Positions 37,417-46,797 of a DNA stretch of 64,000 bases are shown here, piece after piece. The notes beneath the pieces are model-generated. The model was not told where the DNA came from. It saw nothing but the letters and a program-made list of their open reading frames with translations, and ran no database searches. The stretch lies in the NCBI GenBank assembly GCA_943788775.1, contig CALSRO010000003.1, forward strand, positions 310,001 through 374,000, written 5' to 3'. Origin of the DNA: an uncultured Flavobacteriales bacterium (GTDB lineage Bacteria; Bacteroidota; Bacteroidia; Flavobacteriales_G; Salibacteraceae). A program made the translations under genes and the position numbers. How positions within the stretch are numbered: position 1 is the stretch's first letter; each line of letters opens with the position of its first letter.

Positions 37417-38637
37417 ATGAAATCATTCGAGATACCATCCTTTTATAGAAGCACTTTTATTAGTCGAGTCAAGGCATTGAGAAAAGACAATGATCCAAGA
37501 AAAAAAGATTTTTCTCCAACTACACTCGATTTCGGGCCAGTCCGTTTTCACCTTGGTCGGCATTTTGGATTTTGTTATGGTGTTGAAAATGCCATCGAAA
37601 TTGCATATGCGGCAATTGAAAATAATCCAGGCAAAAGAATTTTCATGCTCAGTCAAATGATTCACAATCCTACTGTGAATCAAGATTTGCAGGATCGTGG
37701 ATTGTCTTTTATCCAAGACACACAAGGCAATCAACTAACCGATTGGAGTGAAGTCACAAGTGATGACATCGTTATTATCCCCGCTTTTGGAACCACCTTA
37801 GAAACAGAACAATTACTTAAAAGTAAGGGCATTACGACAGAAAGTTATAACACCACATGCCCTTTTGTAGAAAAGGTTTGGAAAATGGCTAATAAGTTAG
37901 GGGATCAAGATTATACAATACTTATTCATGGGAAGTTTAGCCATGAGGAAACGAGAGCAACTTTTTCTCATAGCCAAGCTGAATCGCAAAGTTTAGTTAT
38001 CAAGGACATACACGAAGCACGAATACTTGGTGAAATGATCTTGGATAAAAGGGATTACTCGGATTTTCAAAAGTACTATGGTGATCGATGTTCCGGAAAT
38101 TTCGATCCTAAGATTCATTTAAATAAAATTGGTGTTATAAATCAAACCACCATGTTGGCGAGCGAGACACATGAAATAGCTGAATATTTCAAATCTGTCA
38201 TGGAACAAAAGTTTGGGGGCGATCAAATTAAGGACCATTTCGCTGATACGCGAGACACGCTTTGTTATGCAACCAATGATAACCAACAATCTACCTATGC
38301 TTTGTTGGATTTAAATGCAGATTTGGCAATAGTCGTAGGTGGTTACAACAGTTCAAATACGAGTCATATCAAGGAATTATGTGATACGAAGTTTGCTTCC
38401 TACTTCATTAATAGTGCTGAGGAAATTAAGGCCAAGCGCATCATTCATCATTACAATTATGAGTCAAAAAAACACCTGATTTCCGACTCCTTTATTCCTG
38501 AAAAAGAAGTCGTGGATATCGTTTTAACTAGCGGAGCTTCATGTCCAGATAGTGTGGTAGAAAGTGTGTTGAAACGAATACTTGAGTTCTTTCCAAATGC
38601 TCGTTCAGTTGAGGATGTATACTCTACTTTGAAATAA
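37417..38637 (+). CDS. ispH: 4-hydroxy-3-methylbut-2-enyl diphosphate reductase
   Basis: A 406-residue 4Fe-4S enzyme making IPP and DMAPP in the last step of the MEP isoprenoid pathway. The three cluster Cys are in HFGFCYGVENAIEIA, NTTCPFVEKVW and SGASCPDSVVESV. The proton-donor Glu region is FSHEETRAT, and NQTTMLASET is the usual substrate loop. It is longer than E. coli IspH (316): ~45 N-terminal residues and an internal insertion (CSGNFDPKIHLN region), as in the long Bacteroidota/cyanobacterial form. It overlaps convergent cmk by 14 nt. Confidence 0.96.
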   Translation: MKSFEIPSFYRSTFISRVKALRKDNDPRKKDFSPTTLDFGPVRFHLGRHFGFCYGVENAIEIAYAAIENNPGKRIFMLSQMIHNPTVNQDLQDRGLSFIQDTQGNQLTDWSEVTSDDIVIIPAFGTTLETEQLLKSKGITTESYNTTCPFVEKVWKMANKLGDQDYTILIHGKFSHEETRATFSHSQAESQSLVIKDIHEARILGEMILDKRDYSDFQKYYGDRCSGNFDPKIHLNKIGVINQTTMLASETHEIAEYFKSVMEQKFGGDQIKDHFADTRDTLCYATNDNQQSTYALLDLNADLAIVVGGYNSSNTSHIKELCDTKFASYFINSAEEIKAKRIIHHYNYESKKHLISDSFIPEKEVVDIVLTSGASCPDSVVESVLKRILEFFPNARSVEDVYSTLK

Positions 38638-39337
38638 ATGCGCCTAAATACGTTTCGGGTGAGATTAGAGGCTTAGCTAGAGATTCAATAAAACGCACCT
38701 GTTCCTCTCGATTCATATTTGTTGTGTCAATGATTATGGCCCCATTGGCTATTTTCAGAGGTGCAGTCTTTCGGTCAATATCGGAACGATCCCTTGATTC
38801 CAGATTCTTCTGCACCTCGGATCTTTCTGCTGCTAGGCCAGATTCAACAATTTGGGAAAACCTTCTTTCTACTCGCGTCATAATATCTGCAGTAATAAAC
38901 AGTTTTAACTCAGCCTCCGGCATCACTACTGTTGCTATATCGCGTCCTTCCATTACAACACCTTTATCCGAAATAAAACTTTGCTGTAAATCCAAAAGAT
39001 ATTCCCTCACTCTCCGATCAGCCGCGATTTCGCTAACTCTACTTGCTACTAATTGTCCTCTAATTTCCAATTCGTGATTTATCCCATCGATTAACACTTC
39101 ATTTGAAATCGGTTCGAAAGCAATCTTTGGTTTTGAGTTTATCACATTTTGAATAGGATCTTCGCAATCTCCACAATGAATTACTAAAAATGATATTGCA
39201 CGATACATTGCTCCAGTATCCACAAACAAGTAATTCAGCCGTGAAGCCAATTGTTTAGCGAGAGTGCTTTTTCCGCAGCCTGAAAATCCATCTATCGCGA
39301 TATTAATTTTTTTCACTTCGATTTTTTGAGGTGCCAC
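38624..39337 (-). CDS. cmk: (d)CMP kinase
   Basis: A 237-residue enzyme phosphorylating CMP and dCMP. The P-loop is IDGFSGCGKSTLAKQLA. CMP-binding residues lie in YLFVDTGAMYRAISFLV and VVMEGRDIATVVMPEAELKLFITA, and the lid region is SRDRSDIDRKTAPL. The start is a GTG at 39337, overlapping the porQ stop by 25 nt; no ATG precedes the P-loop. porQ directly upstream is a conserved pairing in Bacteroidota. Confidence 0.95.
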   Translation of the reverse strand: MAPQKIEVKKINIAIDGFSGCGKSTLAKQLASRLNYLFVDTGAMYRAISFLVIHCGDCEDPIQNVINSKPKIAFEPISNEVLIDGINHELEIRGQLVASRVSEIAADRRVREYLLDLQQSFISDKGVVMEGRDIATVVMPEAELKLFITADIMTRVERRFSQIVESGLAAERSEVQKNLESRDRSDIDRKTAPLKIANGAIIIDTTNMNREEQVRFIESLAKPLISPETYLGAFISK

Positions 39338-40356
39338 TCATTCAAATTAGTTGAAAGTGCCAAATGATTAATTGCTCCATTCAAGTGATAGCTTGAAACA
39401 CCGTATTGCAGGTTAAATTTTTTGATTTTCGCCTGAATACCAAAGGAAAACCCAACCAATGCAGGACGCTGGTTTGCAGCCAATTCAAGACGCCTTCTAA
39501 AATCGAATCCAACGATTAAATTAAACTTGTCTGATGGAGCGATAATGGCATTTAGATTTAAGTGTCTGGCAAAATTATCGAAGGTTAAGGTTCTTCTTTT
39601 TGATACTCCCGTTAGTTGATCTACGATTAAGTTATCAGATTGATCAATATCACTCGAAGCTAGATCCCAAGTTTCTATATTATTATACTGCAGCCCTAGA
39701 ATAATAGGTGCTTTTGAAAACTTCTTTGAGGCTCCGATATTAATCGATGGCCTAAACAGGCCCGCCTGTCCATTATTAAATTCAATTACTCGAAATCCGA
39801 TATCATCTAAACTAATGCCAAGTTGTAGTCCATTTTCGCCTTGGTAATAGCCACCAATGTCCAAGGCTAAACCATATGCACTATTGCTATAAAAGGACGA
39901 GAACATCTGTTTAAATGTCCCGCCATAGTAAAAATTCTGTCGATAATTCTTGGATACACTTACCCCTATTTCATATTCCGAAGTCTTGAACTCACCAAGT
40001 TCGTTTCCCACTTCATCCGTCTCCTGAAAAGTCCCATAATCTAAGTATCTAAAATAGCCAGAAACCAATCCAAAACTATCAACCATTTTGGCGTATGCGA
40101 GACTTGTTTGGTTTATGTCAGTGAGGTAATTTAGATACGCGAAATGAAGATTATTATCCACTGTACTATCTGAAAAGGCAGGATTCGCGAAGGTTTGCAA
40201 TACATCAGTCACACCACTTGCGGTATGGTTCACACCTTGGGCTGTGGTTAATGGTGAAACAGAAATTTCAGAAAAGGAAAAGTTTTTGCTGCTAGATTGC
40301 GCCAATAATAGGATCGGGCTAAACAACAAAATCAGTAAGATTCGAATATAAATCAC
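39313..40356 (-). CDS. porQ: Type IX secretion system protein PorQ
   Basis: A 347-residue outer-membrane barrel with a signal peptide (ILLILLFSPILLLAQ). PorQ belongs with PorU, PorV and PorZ in the T9SS attachment complex that processes and anchors secreted cargo. The call rests on the sequence TTAQGVNHTASGVTDVLQTFANPAF near the N-terminus (quoted here in part only as TAQGVNHTA), barrel strands throughout, and adjacency to cmk as in other Bacteroidota. Start is GTG 40356. A TAACTTTG box ends 4 nt upstream, so the mRNA may be leaderless. Confidence 0.9.
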   Translation of the reverse strand: MIYIRILLILLFSPILLLAQSSSKNFSFSEISVSPLTTAQGVNHTASGVTDVLQTFANPAFSDSTVDNNLHFAYLNYLTDINQTSLAYAKMVDSFGLVSGYFRYLDYGTFQETDEVGNELGEFKTSEYEIGVSVSKNYRQNFYYGGTFKQMFSSFYSNSAYGLALDIGGYYQGENGLQLGISLDDIGFRVIEFNNGQAGLFRPSINIGASKKFSKAPIILGLQYNNIETWDLASSDIDQSDNLIVDQLTGVSKRRTLTFDNFARHLNLNAIIAPSDKFNLIVGFDFRRRLELAANQRPALVGFSFGIQAKIKKFNLQYGVSSYHLNGAINHLALSTNLNEWHLKKSK

Positions 40357-40360
40357 GCTG

Positions 40361-40368
40361 CAAAGTTA
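40361..40368 (-). promoter_or_regulatory. Putative -7 promoter box of porQ-cmk
   Basis: TAACTTTG on the minus strand (exact TANNTTTG) ending 4 nt before the GTG at 40356. No -33 TTG is clear. Confidence 0.4.
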
Positions 40369-40427
40369 AATTCCATCCTATTACGCATTCATGATAGATT
40401 TATTATTGCACCACAAAACTAGGTTCA

Positions 40428-40817
40428 ATGTCAGACTACAGCCATCTTAGACTCTTAATAGCCGAAGATCAAGCCATCAATCAATTTATTTTAAAAAAAA
40501 TATTGGGGAAATGGTCCATCGTTCCTGCGATGGTTTATGATGGAGAACAGGCCATTGCAGCTTTCAATTCAGCCGAGTTTGATATGATTTTTCTGGATGT
40601 TCAAATGCCAATAATGGGCGGTTACCAAGCATCCAAAGAAATCAGAGCCATCAACAAGGAAATCCCAATAATCGCAATATCAGCAGCGGTATTGCCAACA
40701 AGTTTAGAAGAGGCTCAATCTTACGGAATGAATGAATTTATTGGAAAGCCCTACAGTCCAGAGGAAATCTTCGAAGTAATTGAAAAATTCACCGGCAAGG
40801 AATCTAAGCCACTTTAA
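40428..40817 (+). CDS. Single-domain response regulator (CheY-like)
   Basis: A 129-residue receiver domain with no output domain. The acidic pocket is in LLIAEDQAIN, the phosphoacceptor Asp in MIFLDVQMPIMGG (~residue 51), the switch Ser in IIAISAAV and the conserved Lys in EFIGKPYSPEE. The sequence resembles receiver domains of hybrid histidine kinases, so it may work in a phosphorelay. No kinase is adjacent. It overlaps the convergent lon 3' end by 14 nt. Confidence 0.93.
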   Translation: MSDYSHLRLLIAEDQAINQFILKKILGKWSIVPAMVYDGEQAIAAFNSAEFDMIFLDVQMPIMGGYQASKEIRAINKEIPIIAISAAVLPTSLEEAQSYGMNEFIGKPYSPEEIFEVIEKFTGKESKPL

Positions 40818-43257
40818 GCGCATTCTTAACCTTACCTTTTTCGAGAGAAAGATCAATCACGTCCATCATGTTACTTACAAAATGGAAGTTTATTCCCTTT
40901 AAGTAAACTTCTTCAATTTCCTTTAGGTCCTTTTCATTCTGCTCTGACATGATTATTTCGGTCAAGCCAACTCTTTTAGCTGCCAAAATTTTCTCTTTTA
41001 TTCCACCCACTGGTAGCACTTTTCCTCGCAAGGTTATTTCACCAGTCATTGCCACTTTGGCTTTAAACTTTCGTTGAGTAAAAATGGATGCTAGCGCACT
41101 CAAAATGGTTATGCCCGCAGACGGTCCGTCCTTTGGAGTAGCACCTTCTGGCACATGGATATGCACGTTATAGTTATTAAAAATATCCTGATCAAGATCT
41201 AATACCTCCGCATGTGCTTTTAGATATTCTAATGCGATAACGGCCGACTCCTTCATCACGTCTCCGAGATTTCCAGTGAGAGTAAGTTTTCCCTTGCCTT
41301 TTGTGATACTTGTTTCAATGTGCAGCACGTCACCACCGACTGCCGTCCATGCCAATCCATTTGCCACACCTGGAACCTCATGTTGTCCCTCCCTTTCTTT
41401 CGGGTGACCTGGACCCAAAATTTTCTCTATACCTTCCAAGGTGACGACCTTAGTGTAGTCTTTCTCCTCTAACGCCAACTGTTTAGCCTTACCTCTAATT
41501 ACTCCAGCAATTCGCTTTTCGAGCTGTCTAACACCACTTTCGCGAGTATATCCTTCTATGATGCATTGTAGTACCTTCTTGTTAAACTTCACATCACCTT
41601 TATTCATACCATGCTCAACCAGTTGCTTTGGAATGAGGTGCTTCACCGCAATACTGATTTTCTCCTCCACAGTATAGCCGCTCAACCTTATGATCTCTAG
41701 TCGATCTCTTAATGCAGGATGTACTGCATTTATATTATTTGTGGTTGCTATGAACAATGTATTTCTGAGGTCAAATTCTTGTTCTAAAAAGTTATCGTAA
41801 AACGAATCGTTCTGCTCTGGATCAAGAACTTCAAGTAATGCAGACGAAGGGTCTCCGTGGCCATCGCGACCAACCTTATCAAGCTCATCCAACACAAATA
41901 CTGGGTTAGCACTACCCACTTTTTTCAGGTTTTGAATAACACGACCGGGCATGGCTCCGATGTATGTTTTTCGGTGTCCTCTGATTTCAGCTTCATCACG
42001 CAATCCACCCAAAGACATGCGAACATATTTTCTACCCAATGCTTCAGCAATGCTTTTACCCAAACTCGTTTTACCAACTCCAGGAGGGCCATCGAAACAA
42101 AGAATTGGTGATTTCATATCACCTTTCAGTTTTAATACTGCTAAATGCTCAATAATCCGATCCTTGATCTTGGTCAACCCATAATGATCGCGATCTAATA
42201 TTCTTTGGGCTCTTCTTAAATCAAACTTATCCTTGGTAAACTCGTTCCAAGGCAAATCTAAAAATGTGTCCAAGTAATTCAATTGCACGGAGTATTCCAT
42301 TCCGTTTGGATTCATCCGCTCTAATTTTGCAAGCTCCTTTTCAAAGGACTTTTGAATCTTTTCGTTCCATCTTTTCTTGGTTGCCCTGAGTCGCAACTCT
42401 TGTACCTCCTGCTCCATCGGATTACCACCCAATTCTTCTTGTATGGTTTTCATTTGTTGGCTGAGAAAATACTCTCTCTGCTGCTTGTCAATATCAACCC
42501 TAACCTTGCTTTGAATGTCATTTTTAATCTCGAGCATTTGAAGCTCTTTGGTTAAGTGAGCTAATAAACTATTTGCTCTCTCTTCAACCGATGCAATTTC
42601 CAACAAATCTTGCTTATCCTTTACTGGACTTTGCATGTTTGATGAAATGAAATTGATTAGAAAAGCAGGACTATCAATATTCTTAATAGCAATAGAAGCC
42701 TCAGAGGGGATATTTGGAGACTCCGTTATAATCTTGAGAGCCATATCCTTGATTGATGCCACCAGTGCCTTAAATCGTTTTGTTTTAGGCTTCTCATCAT
42801 CAGAACCATAGGTTGCGATTGAGGCCTTCATGTATGGGTCTATTTGTGTAAACTCCTTAATTTGGATTCTCCTAGTTCCCTGAATAATGATGGTAGATGA
42901 ACCATCTGGCATTTTCAGCATTTTAAGAATCTTGGCTACTGTTCCTACCCCATATAACGCATCTGGCGTAGGCTCTTCTGCATTTTGGTCTTTTTGAGCA
43001 AAAACGCCAATAATTTTCTCACCCTTATGGGCATCTTTAACCAAGTTAATTGACTTATCGCGACCGACAGTAATTGGTAAAACAACCCCTGGGAAAAGCA
43101 CGGTATTTCGAACTGGCAATATTGGCAGTTCATCGGGAATTTCTTCCTTGTGCATCTTCTCTTCATCCTCAGCGCTCATCAAGGGAATAAACTCCGTACC
43201 CTCTTCAATCGTGTTTGCTAACTCTAATATTGATAAGCTCAAACTATCCTCTTTCAT
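40804..43257 (-). CDS. lon: ATP-dependent endopeptidase Lon
   Basis: An 817-residue protease that degrades misfolded and regulatory proteins. The N-terminal LON substrate domain begins at ~40 (LPILPVRNTVLFPGVVLPI). The AAA+ module has Walker A GPPGVGKTSLGKSIAEA and Walker B PVFVLDELDKVG. The C-terminal S16 protease domain has the catalytic Ser in PEGATPKDGPSAGITILSA and the catalytic Lys in GKVLPVGGIKEKILAAKR. Length is normal. A ~25-residue acidic extension precedes the LON domain. Confidence 0.98.
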   Translation of the reverse strand: MKEDSLSLSILELANTIEEGTEFIPLMSAEDEEKMHKEEIPDELPILPVRNTVLFPGVVLPITVGRDKSINLVKDAHKGEKIIGVFAQKDQNAEEPTPDALYGVGTVAKILKMLKMPDGSSTIIIQGTRRIQIKEFTQIDPYMKASIATYGSDDEKPKTKRFKALVASIKDMALKIITESPNIPSEASIAIKNIDSPAFLINFISSNMQSPVKDKQDLLEIASVEERANSLLAHLTKELQMLEIKNDIQSKVRVDIDKQQREYFLSQQMKTIQEELGGNPMEQEVQELRLRATKKRWNEKIQKSFEKELAKLERMNPNGMEYSVQLNYLDTFLDLPWNEFTKDKFDLRRAQRILDRDHYGLTKIKDRIIEHLAVLKLKGDMKSPILCFDGPPGVGKTSLGKSIAEALGRKYVRMSLGGLRDEAEIRGHRKTYIGAMPGRVIQNLKKVGSANPVFVLDELDKVGRDGHGDPSSALLEVLDPEQNDSFYDNFLEQEFDLRNTLFIATTNNINAVHPALRDRLEIIRLSGYTVEEKISIAVKHLIPKQLVEHGMNKGDVKFNKKVLQCIIEGYTRESGVRQLEKRIAGVIRGKAKQLALEEKDYTKVVTLEGIEKILGPGHPKEREGQHEVPGVANGLAWTAVGGDVLHIETSITKGKGKLTLTGNLGDVMKESAVIALEYLKAHAEVLDLDQDIFNNYNVHIHVPEGATPKDGPSAGITILSALASIFTQRKFKAKVAMTGEITLRGKVLPVGGIKEKILAAKRVGLTEIIMSEQNEKDLKEIEEVYLKGINFHFVSNMMDVIDLSLEKGKVKNALKVA

Positions 43258-43364
43258 AGTAATTCCCCTGTTTTATCGATCGACTTAAAAATGTTCGTAT
43301 CGATTATTTGGATGTGAGATGGCAATGGACGTGCCAAGACAATAAGACTGCAGATTTGTCCGAT

Positions 43365-44543
43365 TCAGTTTTTCGACTTGGTCAAGTTCTCAAATAGATG
43401 TGTATAAACCTTTCTCCAGTCATCATTTAGTTCAATACCTCTCCGGATCATTACCTTTTCTGCAACATCCAATGCATCAGCGATTCGGAATGTTCTAAAA
43501 CCATCGGCTCCACCCCAACCAAAATCCGGAATATTTCTATGAGGAAATCCAGCGCCAAAAACATTTGCAAAAACACCACACACACTACCAGTATTGAACA
43601 TAGTATTTATTCCAGATTTTGCGTGATCGCCCATTGTCAATCCACAAAACTGCCCACCTGTCGTTTCACTGCGCTTCAATGCGTAATTATAAATCTTCAC
43701 ATCAGCATAGTTGTTCTTCAAATTTGAGGTGTTTGTATCTGCACCCAAATTACACCACTCTCCAATCACTGTATTGCCGATAAACCCATCATGTCCCTTG
43801 TTCGAATATCCAAAAATGACCGCGTTATTTAATTCACCACCAACTTTGCTGTGAGGCCCAATCGTGGTGGCCCCGTATATTTTGGCTCCAAGTTTCAAAA
43901 CCGATGACTCCATCAATGCCAGAGCACCTCGAATAATCGACCCTTCCATTACCTCGGATCCTTTAGCGATGTAAACAGGACCAGTTTCACTATTTATCAC
44001 CGCTGAGGGTTGGACTATAGCACCTTCTTCGACAAAAAGATTATCCCCAATTAGGGTAACCCCATCGAGTGATGTTGTCGATCTTATCAAGTTGGATGAA
44101 ATCCATTTGAAGTCTTCATTAATTGCCCATTCATTCCACTGAAATATCTTCCAGTTTCTATCGATCAGTACTACTTGAGATTTGGATTGTTCATCCTTAT
44201 CACCTCGTGTCTTTCCTAAATCATTGAAATTTTGTGTTCGAGTCGCTAACCAGTGCTCTTCATTGTAGAGACTCTGTCCATCCTTTAAAAATGAAATTTC
44301 TTCAACAATCGAAGCGGTAGGCACCAAGGCTCCATTTATCGCAACGGTCGATCTATCATAATCAGCTGGAAAGACTTGCTGCAAATAATCTTGGGTTAAG
44401 AAACTGACTTGAAAGCCAAACCGTTTCTCCCACTTTTCAGCAATTGTAAATGCTCCAACTCTAATTTTAGCAACTGGACGTGTAAATGTCAGAGGCAAGA
44501 GATGATCGCGTTCCTGATGATCAACAAGTATGATTCTTTCCAT
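43365..44543 (-). CDS. GlmU-family sugar-nucleotidyltransferase/acyltransferase-like protein
   Basis: A 392-residue protein of the Bacteroidota GlmU-like family. The N-terminal ~150 residues form an NTP_transf_4-type domain (LPLTFTRPVAKIRVGAFTI). A left-handed beta-helix of hexapeptide repeats follows (~175-350; GATTIGPHSKVGGELNNAVI, FGYSNKGHDGFIGNTVIG). The usual GlmU nucleotide-binding LAAGxGTRM motif is absent at the N-terminus, so activity may differ from true GlmU in UDP-GlcNAc synthesis. It is transcribed towards lon and away from the L31 terminator. Confidence 0.85.
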   Translation of the reverse strand: MERIILVDHQERDHLLPLTFTRPVAKIRVGAFTIAEKWEKRFGFQVSFLTQDYLQQVFPADYDRSTVAINGALVPTASIVEEISFLKDGQSLYNEEHWLATRTQNFNDLGKTRGDKDEQSKSQVVLIDRNWKIFQWNEWAINEDFKWISSNLIRSTTSLDGVTLIGDNLFVEEGAIVQPSAVINSETGPVYIAKGSEVMEGSIIRGALALMESSVLKLGAKIYGATTIGPHSKVGGELNNAVIFGYSNKGHDGFIGNTVIGEWCNLGADTNTSNLKNNYADVKIYNYALKRSETTGGQFCGLTMGDHAKSGINTMFNTGSVCGVFANVFGAGFPHRNIPDFGWGGADGFRTFRIADALDVAEKVMIRRGIELNDDWRKVYTHLFENLTKSKN

Positions 44544-44571
44544 TAGATTGATTTATGTCAAATGTATGGGC

Positions 44572-44602
44572 AAAAAAAAACCCCGATAAAAATCGGGGTT
44601 CT
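44572..44602 (-). terminator. Rho-independent terminator of L31 gene
   Basis: Stem AACCCCGAT/ATCGGGGTT with an A/T loop. On the minus strand it is followed by nine T. It lies 18 nt after the L31 stop. Confidence 0.88.
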
Positions 44603-44619
44603 TTGAATATTTTGAAGAA

Positions 44620-44931
44620 TTAATCTTCTTTAGTCTCTTCTGACGCTTCGGCAGCAGGTGCTTTTGTATCAGCTGCAGGTGCCATGTGTCTTTTATATCT
44701 GTTCTTAAACTTATCAATACGACCAGCGGTATCCACCAAGTTTAGCTTACCAGTATAGAATGGATGTGACTTATATGAGATCTCTAATTTGATCAATGGA
44801 TATTCATTACCATCTTCAAAAGTTGTTGTCTCTTTTGTTTCGGTGCATGAGCGGCTAAGGAATTCGTAACCGTTGCTCATATCTTTGAAGACTACAAAAC
44901 GATAGTTTTCTGGATGTGTCTCTTTCTTCAT
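44620..44931 (-). CDS. rpmE2: 50S ribosomal protein L31, type B
   Basis: A 103-residue ribosomal protein. The N-terminus [20 protein letters not shown] and [20 protein letters not shown] define L31. The zinc-binding CxxC of type A is absent, so this is the zinc-independent type B form. An Ala/Glu-rich tail ([16 protein letters not shown]) extends beyond the core, as in many Flavobacteriia. A TATATTTG box lies 20 nt upstream and a strong terminator follows, making it a single-gene unit. Confidence 0.96.
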   Translation of the reverse strand: MKKETHPENYRFVVFKDMSNGYEFLSRSCTETKETTTFEDGNEYPLIKLEISYKSHPFYTGKLNLVDTAGRIDKFKNRYKRHMAPAADTKAPAAEASEETKED

Positions 44932-44951
44932 GACTAGTAATTTTCGGGCTG

Positions 44952-44959
44952 CAAATATA
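44952..44959 (-). promoter_or_regulatory. Putative -7 promoter box of L31 gene
   Basis: TATATTTG on the minus strand, exact TANNTTTG, 20 nt before the ATG at 44931. The -33 TTG is not in the usual range. Confidence 0.42.
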
Positions 44960-45012
44960 GAAAGCTTTTGAAGAAATAATTTGTTTTAGCAATAAATTAC
45001 AAATAGGAAAGT

Positions 45013-45020
45013 TTCCTTTG
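45013..45020 (+). promoter_or_regulatory. Possible -7 promoter box of beta-helix lipoprotein gene
   Basis: TTCCTTTG (matching only the TTTG half plus the shared CTTTGC extension) ends 5 nt before the ATG at 45026, in the same layout as smpB, mazG and lplA. Confidence 0.3.
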
Positions 45021-45025
45021 CATAG

Positions 45026-46432
45026 ATGTCTAAGCAACTCATTTTTATTCTGATCAGTTTCGCAATGCTTGGTGCTTGTCGAAAGGATCAACTGTTGGAA
45101 GACGGAAATGCTAAACTGCAATTTTCATCAGATACCGTATTCTTCGACACGGTTTTCACCACGATAGGCTCAATTACTGAGCGAATAAAAATTTACAATC
45201 CACACGATCAACCCGTGGAAATCGATCGAGTTTGGTTAAAAAACGGCAGTGGTTCTAATTTCAAACTTAACGTTGACGGCCTTCAAGGAAAGAATGTGGA
45301 GAATGTCCGAATCGAAGCAAATGACAGCATTTTCGTATTTATTGAAGTCACGGTAGATCCAAATGGAGGTACAACACCCTTGGTGATTGAGGAACAATTA
45401 TTAACTAGTCTGAACGGGAACGAGCAATCGGTGAATTTAGTGGCGTGGGGACAAGATGCTTATTTCTGGCCTTCGATAAGGTTTCTCGAACCTGGTGGTT
45501 CATATATTCTTAATGCAGATAAACCCAATGTGTTTTATGGTTATTCCTTGGTAGACTCTTTAACGACACTTGTCATTCCTGAAGGAGCACAGATTCACTT
45601 TCATGCAGGAAGTGGACTTATTGTGGGCACTGGTGCCAGCCTTAAGGTCAATGGCAGCGAAGAGAATCCGGTCATTGTTCAAGGAGATAGACTTGAGGAC
45701 TTTTTTAAAGATGTGGCAGGGCAATGGGACCAAATTGTGTTTACCCAAACAAGCACTGGTAACGAAATAAACAACGCCATCATTAAAAATGGTTCCATTG
45801 GACTGAGTGTTGGGTTTACGCTTGACCCGACTGTTACGGACAGACCTGAGATAAAAATTCAAAATACCCAGATTTTGAATATGAGCTACATCGGACTCAT
45901 TGGAATTGATGCGGAAATTGAAGCCCGAAACATGGTCGTAGCCAATTGTGGAGATCATACAGTTGCGTTGGTTTTAGGTGGAGATTATAATTTCGAACAT
46001 TGCACTTTTGCGAATTATTGGGACGCCAACCCACGAAGCAAGCCAGTTCTTCTGTTAAGTAATTTCTCGGAAAGTTCGGATGGAACAGTTTTTAAAAGAG
46101 ATTTAGATGCGCGGTTTGCGAATTCAATAGTACATGGTGCGCTTGACTCCGAATTTCAAAGAGAAATGGAAAAGGGAGCTAATTTCAATTATATTTTCGA
46201 TCAGGTGATAATGAAACTTGATACGGAAAACATAGAAAACCCAGCTCATTTTCAAGGAATTACTAAAAACCCGGAAGGTACGATTTTCGAAAATCCCGCC
46301 ACCGAATTATATAATTTGTGGGACGGTTCTCCAGCGATTGATTTGGGAAATCAAATAGGAATCACCACTGATCTGACGGGTGCTCTGCGAGATGACAAAC
46401 CTGATTTGGGAGCCTACGAATTCATTCCCTAG
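45026..46432 (+). CDS. Beta-helix lipoprotein with choice-of-anchor Q-like end
   Basis: A 468-residue lipoprotein (signal FILISFAMLGAC, Cys18). Residues ~30-135 look like an Ig-like/DUF1573-type sandwich (FDTVFTTIGSITERIKIYNP). The middle has the short repeating strands of a right-handed parallel beta-helix (GAQIHFHAGSGLIVGTGASL, NCGDHTVALVLGG). The C-terminus has the pattern DGSPAIDLGNQ followed by PDLGAYEF, as in choice-of-anchor Q proteins. Predicted envelope or surface location; substrate unknown. Converges on the CoA-binding protein gene. Confidence 0.75.
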   Translation: MSKQLIFILISFAMLGACRKDQLLEDGNAKLQFSSDTVFFDTVFTTIGSITERIKIYNPHDQPVEIDRVWLKNGSGSNFKLNVDGLQGKNVENVRIEANDSIFVFIEVTVDPNGGTTPLVIEEQLLTSLNGNEQSVNLVAWGQDAYFWPSIRFLEPGGSYILNADKPNVFYGYSLVDSLTTLVIPEGAQIHFHAGSGLIVGTGASLKVNGSEENPVIVQGDRLEDFFKDVAGQWDQIVFTQTSTGNEINNAIIKNGSIGLSVGFTLDPTVTDRPEIKIQNTQILNMSYIGLIGIDAEIEARNMVVANCGDHTVALVLGGDYNFEHCTFANYWDANPRSKPVLLLSNFSESSDGTVFKRDLDARFANSIVHGALDSEFQREMEKGANFNYIFDQVIMKLDTENIENPAHFQGITKNPEGTIFENPATELYNLWDGSPAIDLGNQIGITTDLTGALRDDKPDLGAYEFIP

Positions 46433-46797
46433 TATTGTCCTGTTCTGAGTAGCACAAGGGTACAGGCCTCTTCTACTTCAATTCCTTGAATCGTTGCTAG
46501 TGCAGCTAACTCTGAGTTCTCTGTTCCTGGATTAAAGATGATTCGCCTTGGTTTTAATCCCAGTATAAAAGCATAATGCTCAGGTTGATTTTTAGGTCCT
46601 AAATAAAGCGTCAAAGTGTCCAAATCATCCACTTTTTCAGGCCACTTTGTTACAATCGGTAATCCAGCACAGAGCCCTTCTTTTATACCAAGGGGTAATA
46701 CTTCCAATCCATTTTCCTGAAGCATCTGAGTAGCCAGGAAACTATAGCGTTGAGGGTTAGTGCTTGCTCCTAGTACTGCCGTTTTTTTCATTTTCAA
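46429..46797 (-). CDS. CoA-binding domain protein
   Basis: A 122-residue single Rossmann domain of the CoA_binding_2 type (as in YccU/YneT). Features: KKTAVLGASTNPQRYSFLA at the N-terminus, LTLYLGPKNQPEHY in the middle and IIFNPGTENSEL. Members bind CoA; no enzymatic role is known. The ATG at 46797 lies directly after the stop of the XRE gene, so the two are co-transcribed. Start could instead be the Met two codons on. Confidence 0.88.
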   Translation of the reverse strand: MKMKKTAVLGASTNPQRYSFLATQMLQENGLEVLPLGIKEGLCAGLPIVTKWPEKVDDLDTLTLYLGPKNQPEHYAFILGLKPRRIIFNPGTENSELAALATIQGIEVEEACTLVLLRTGQY

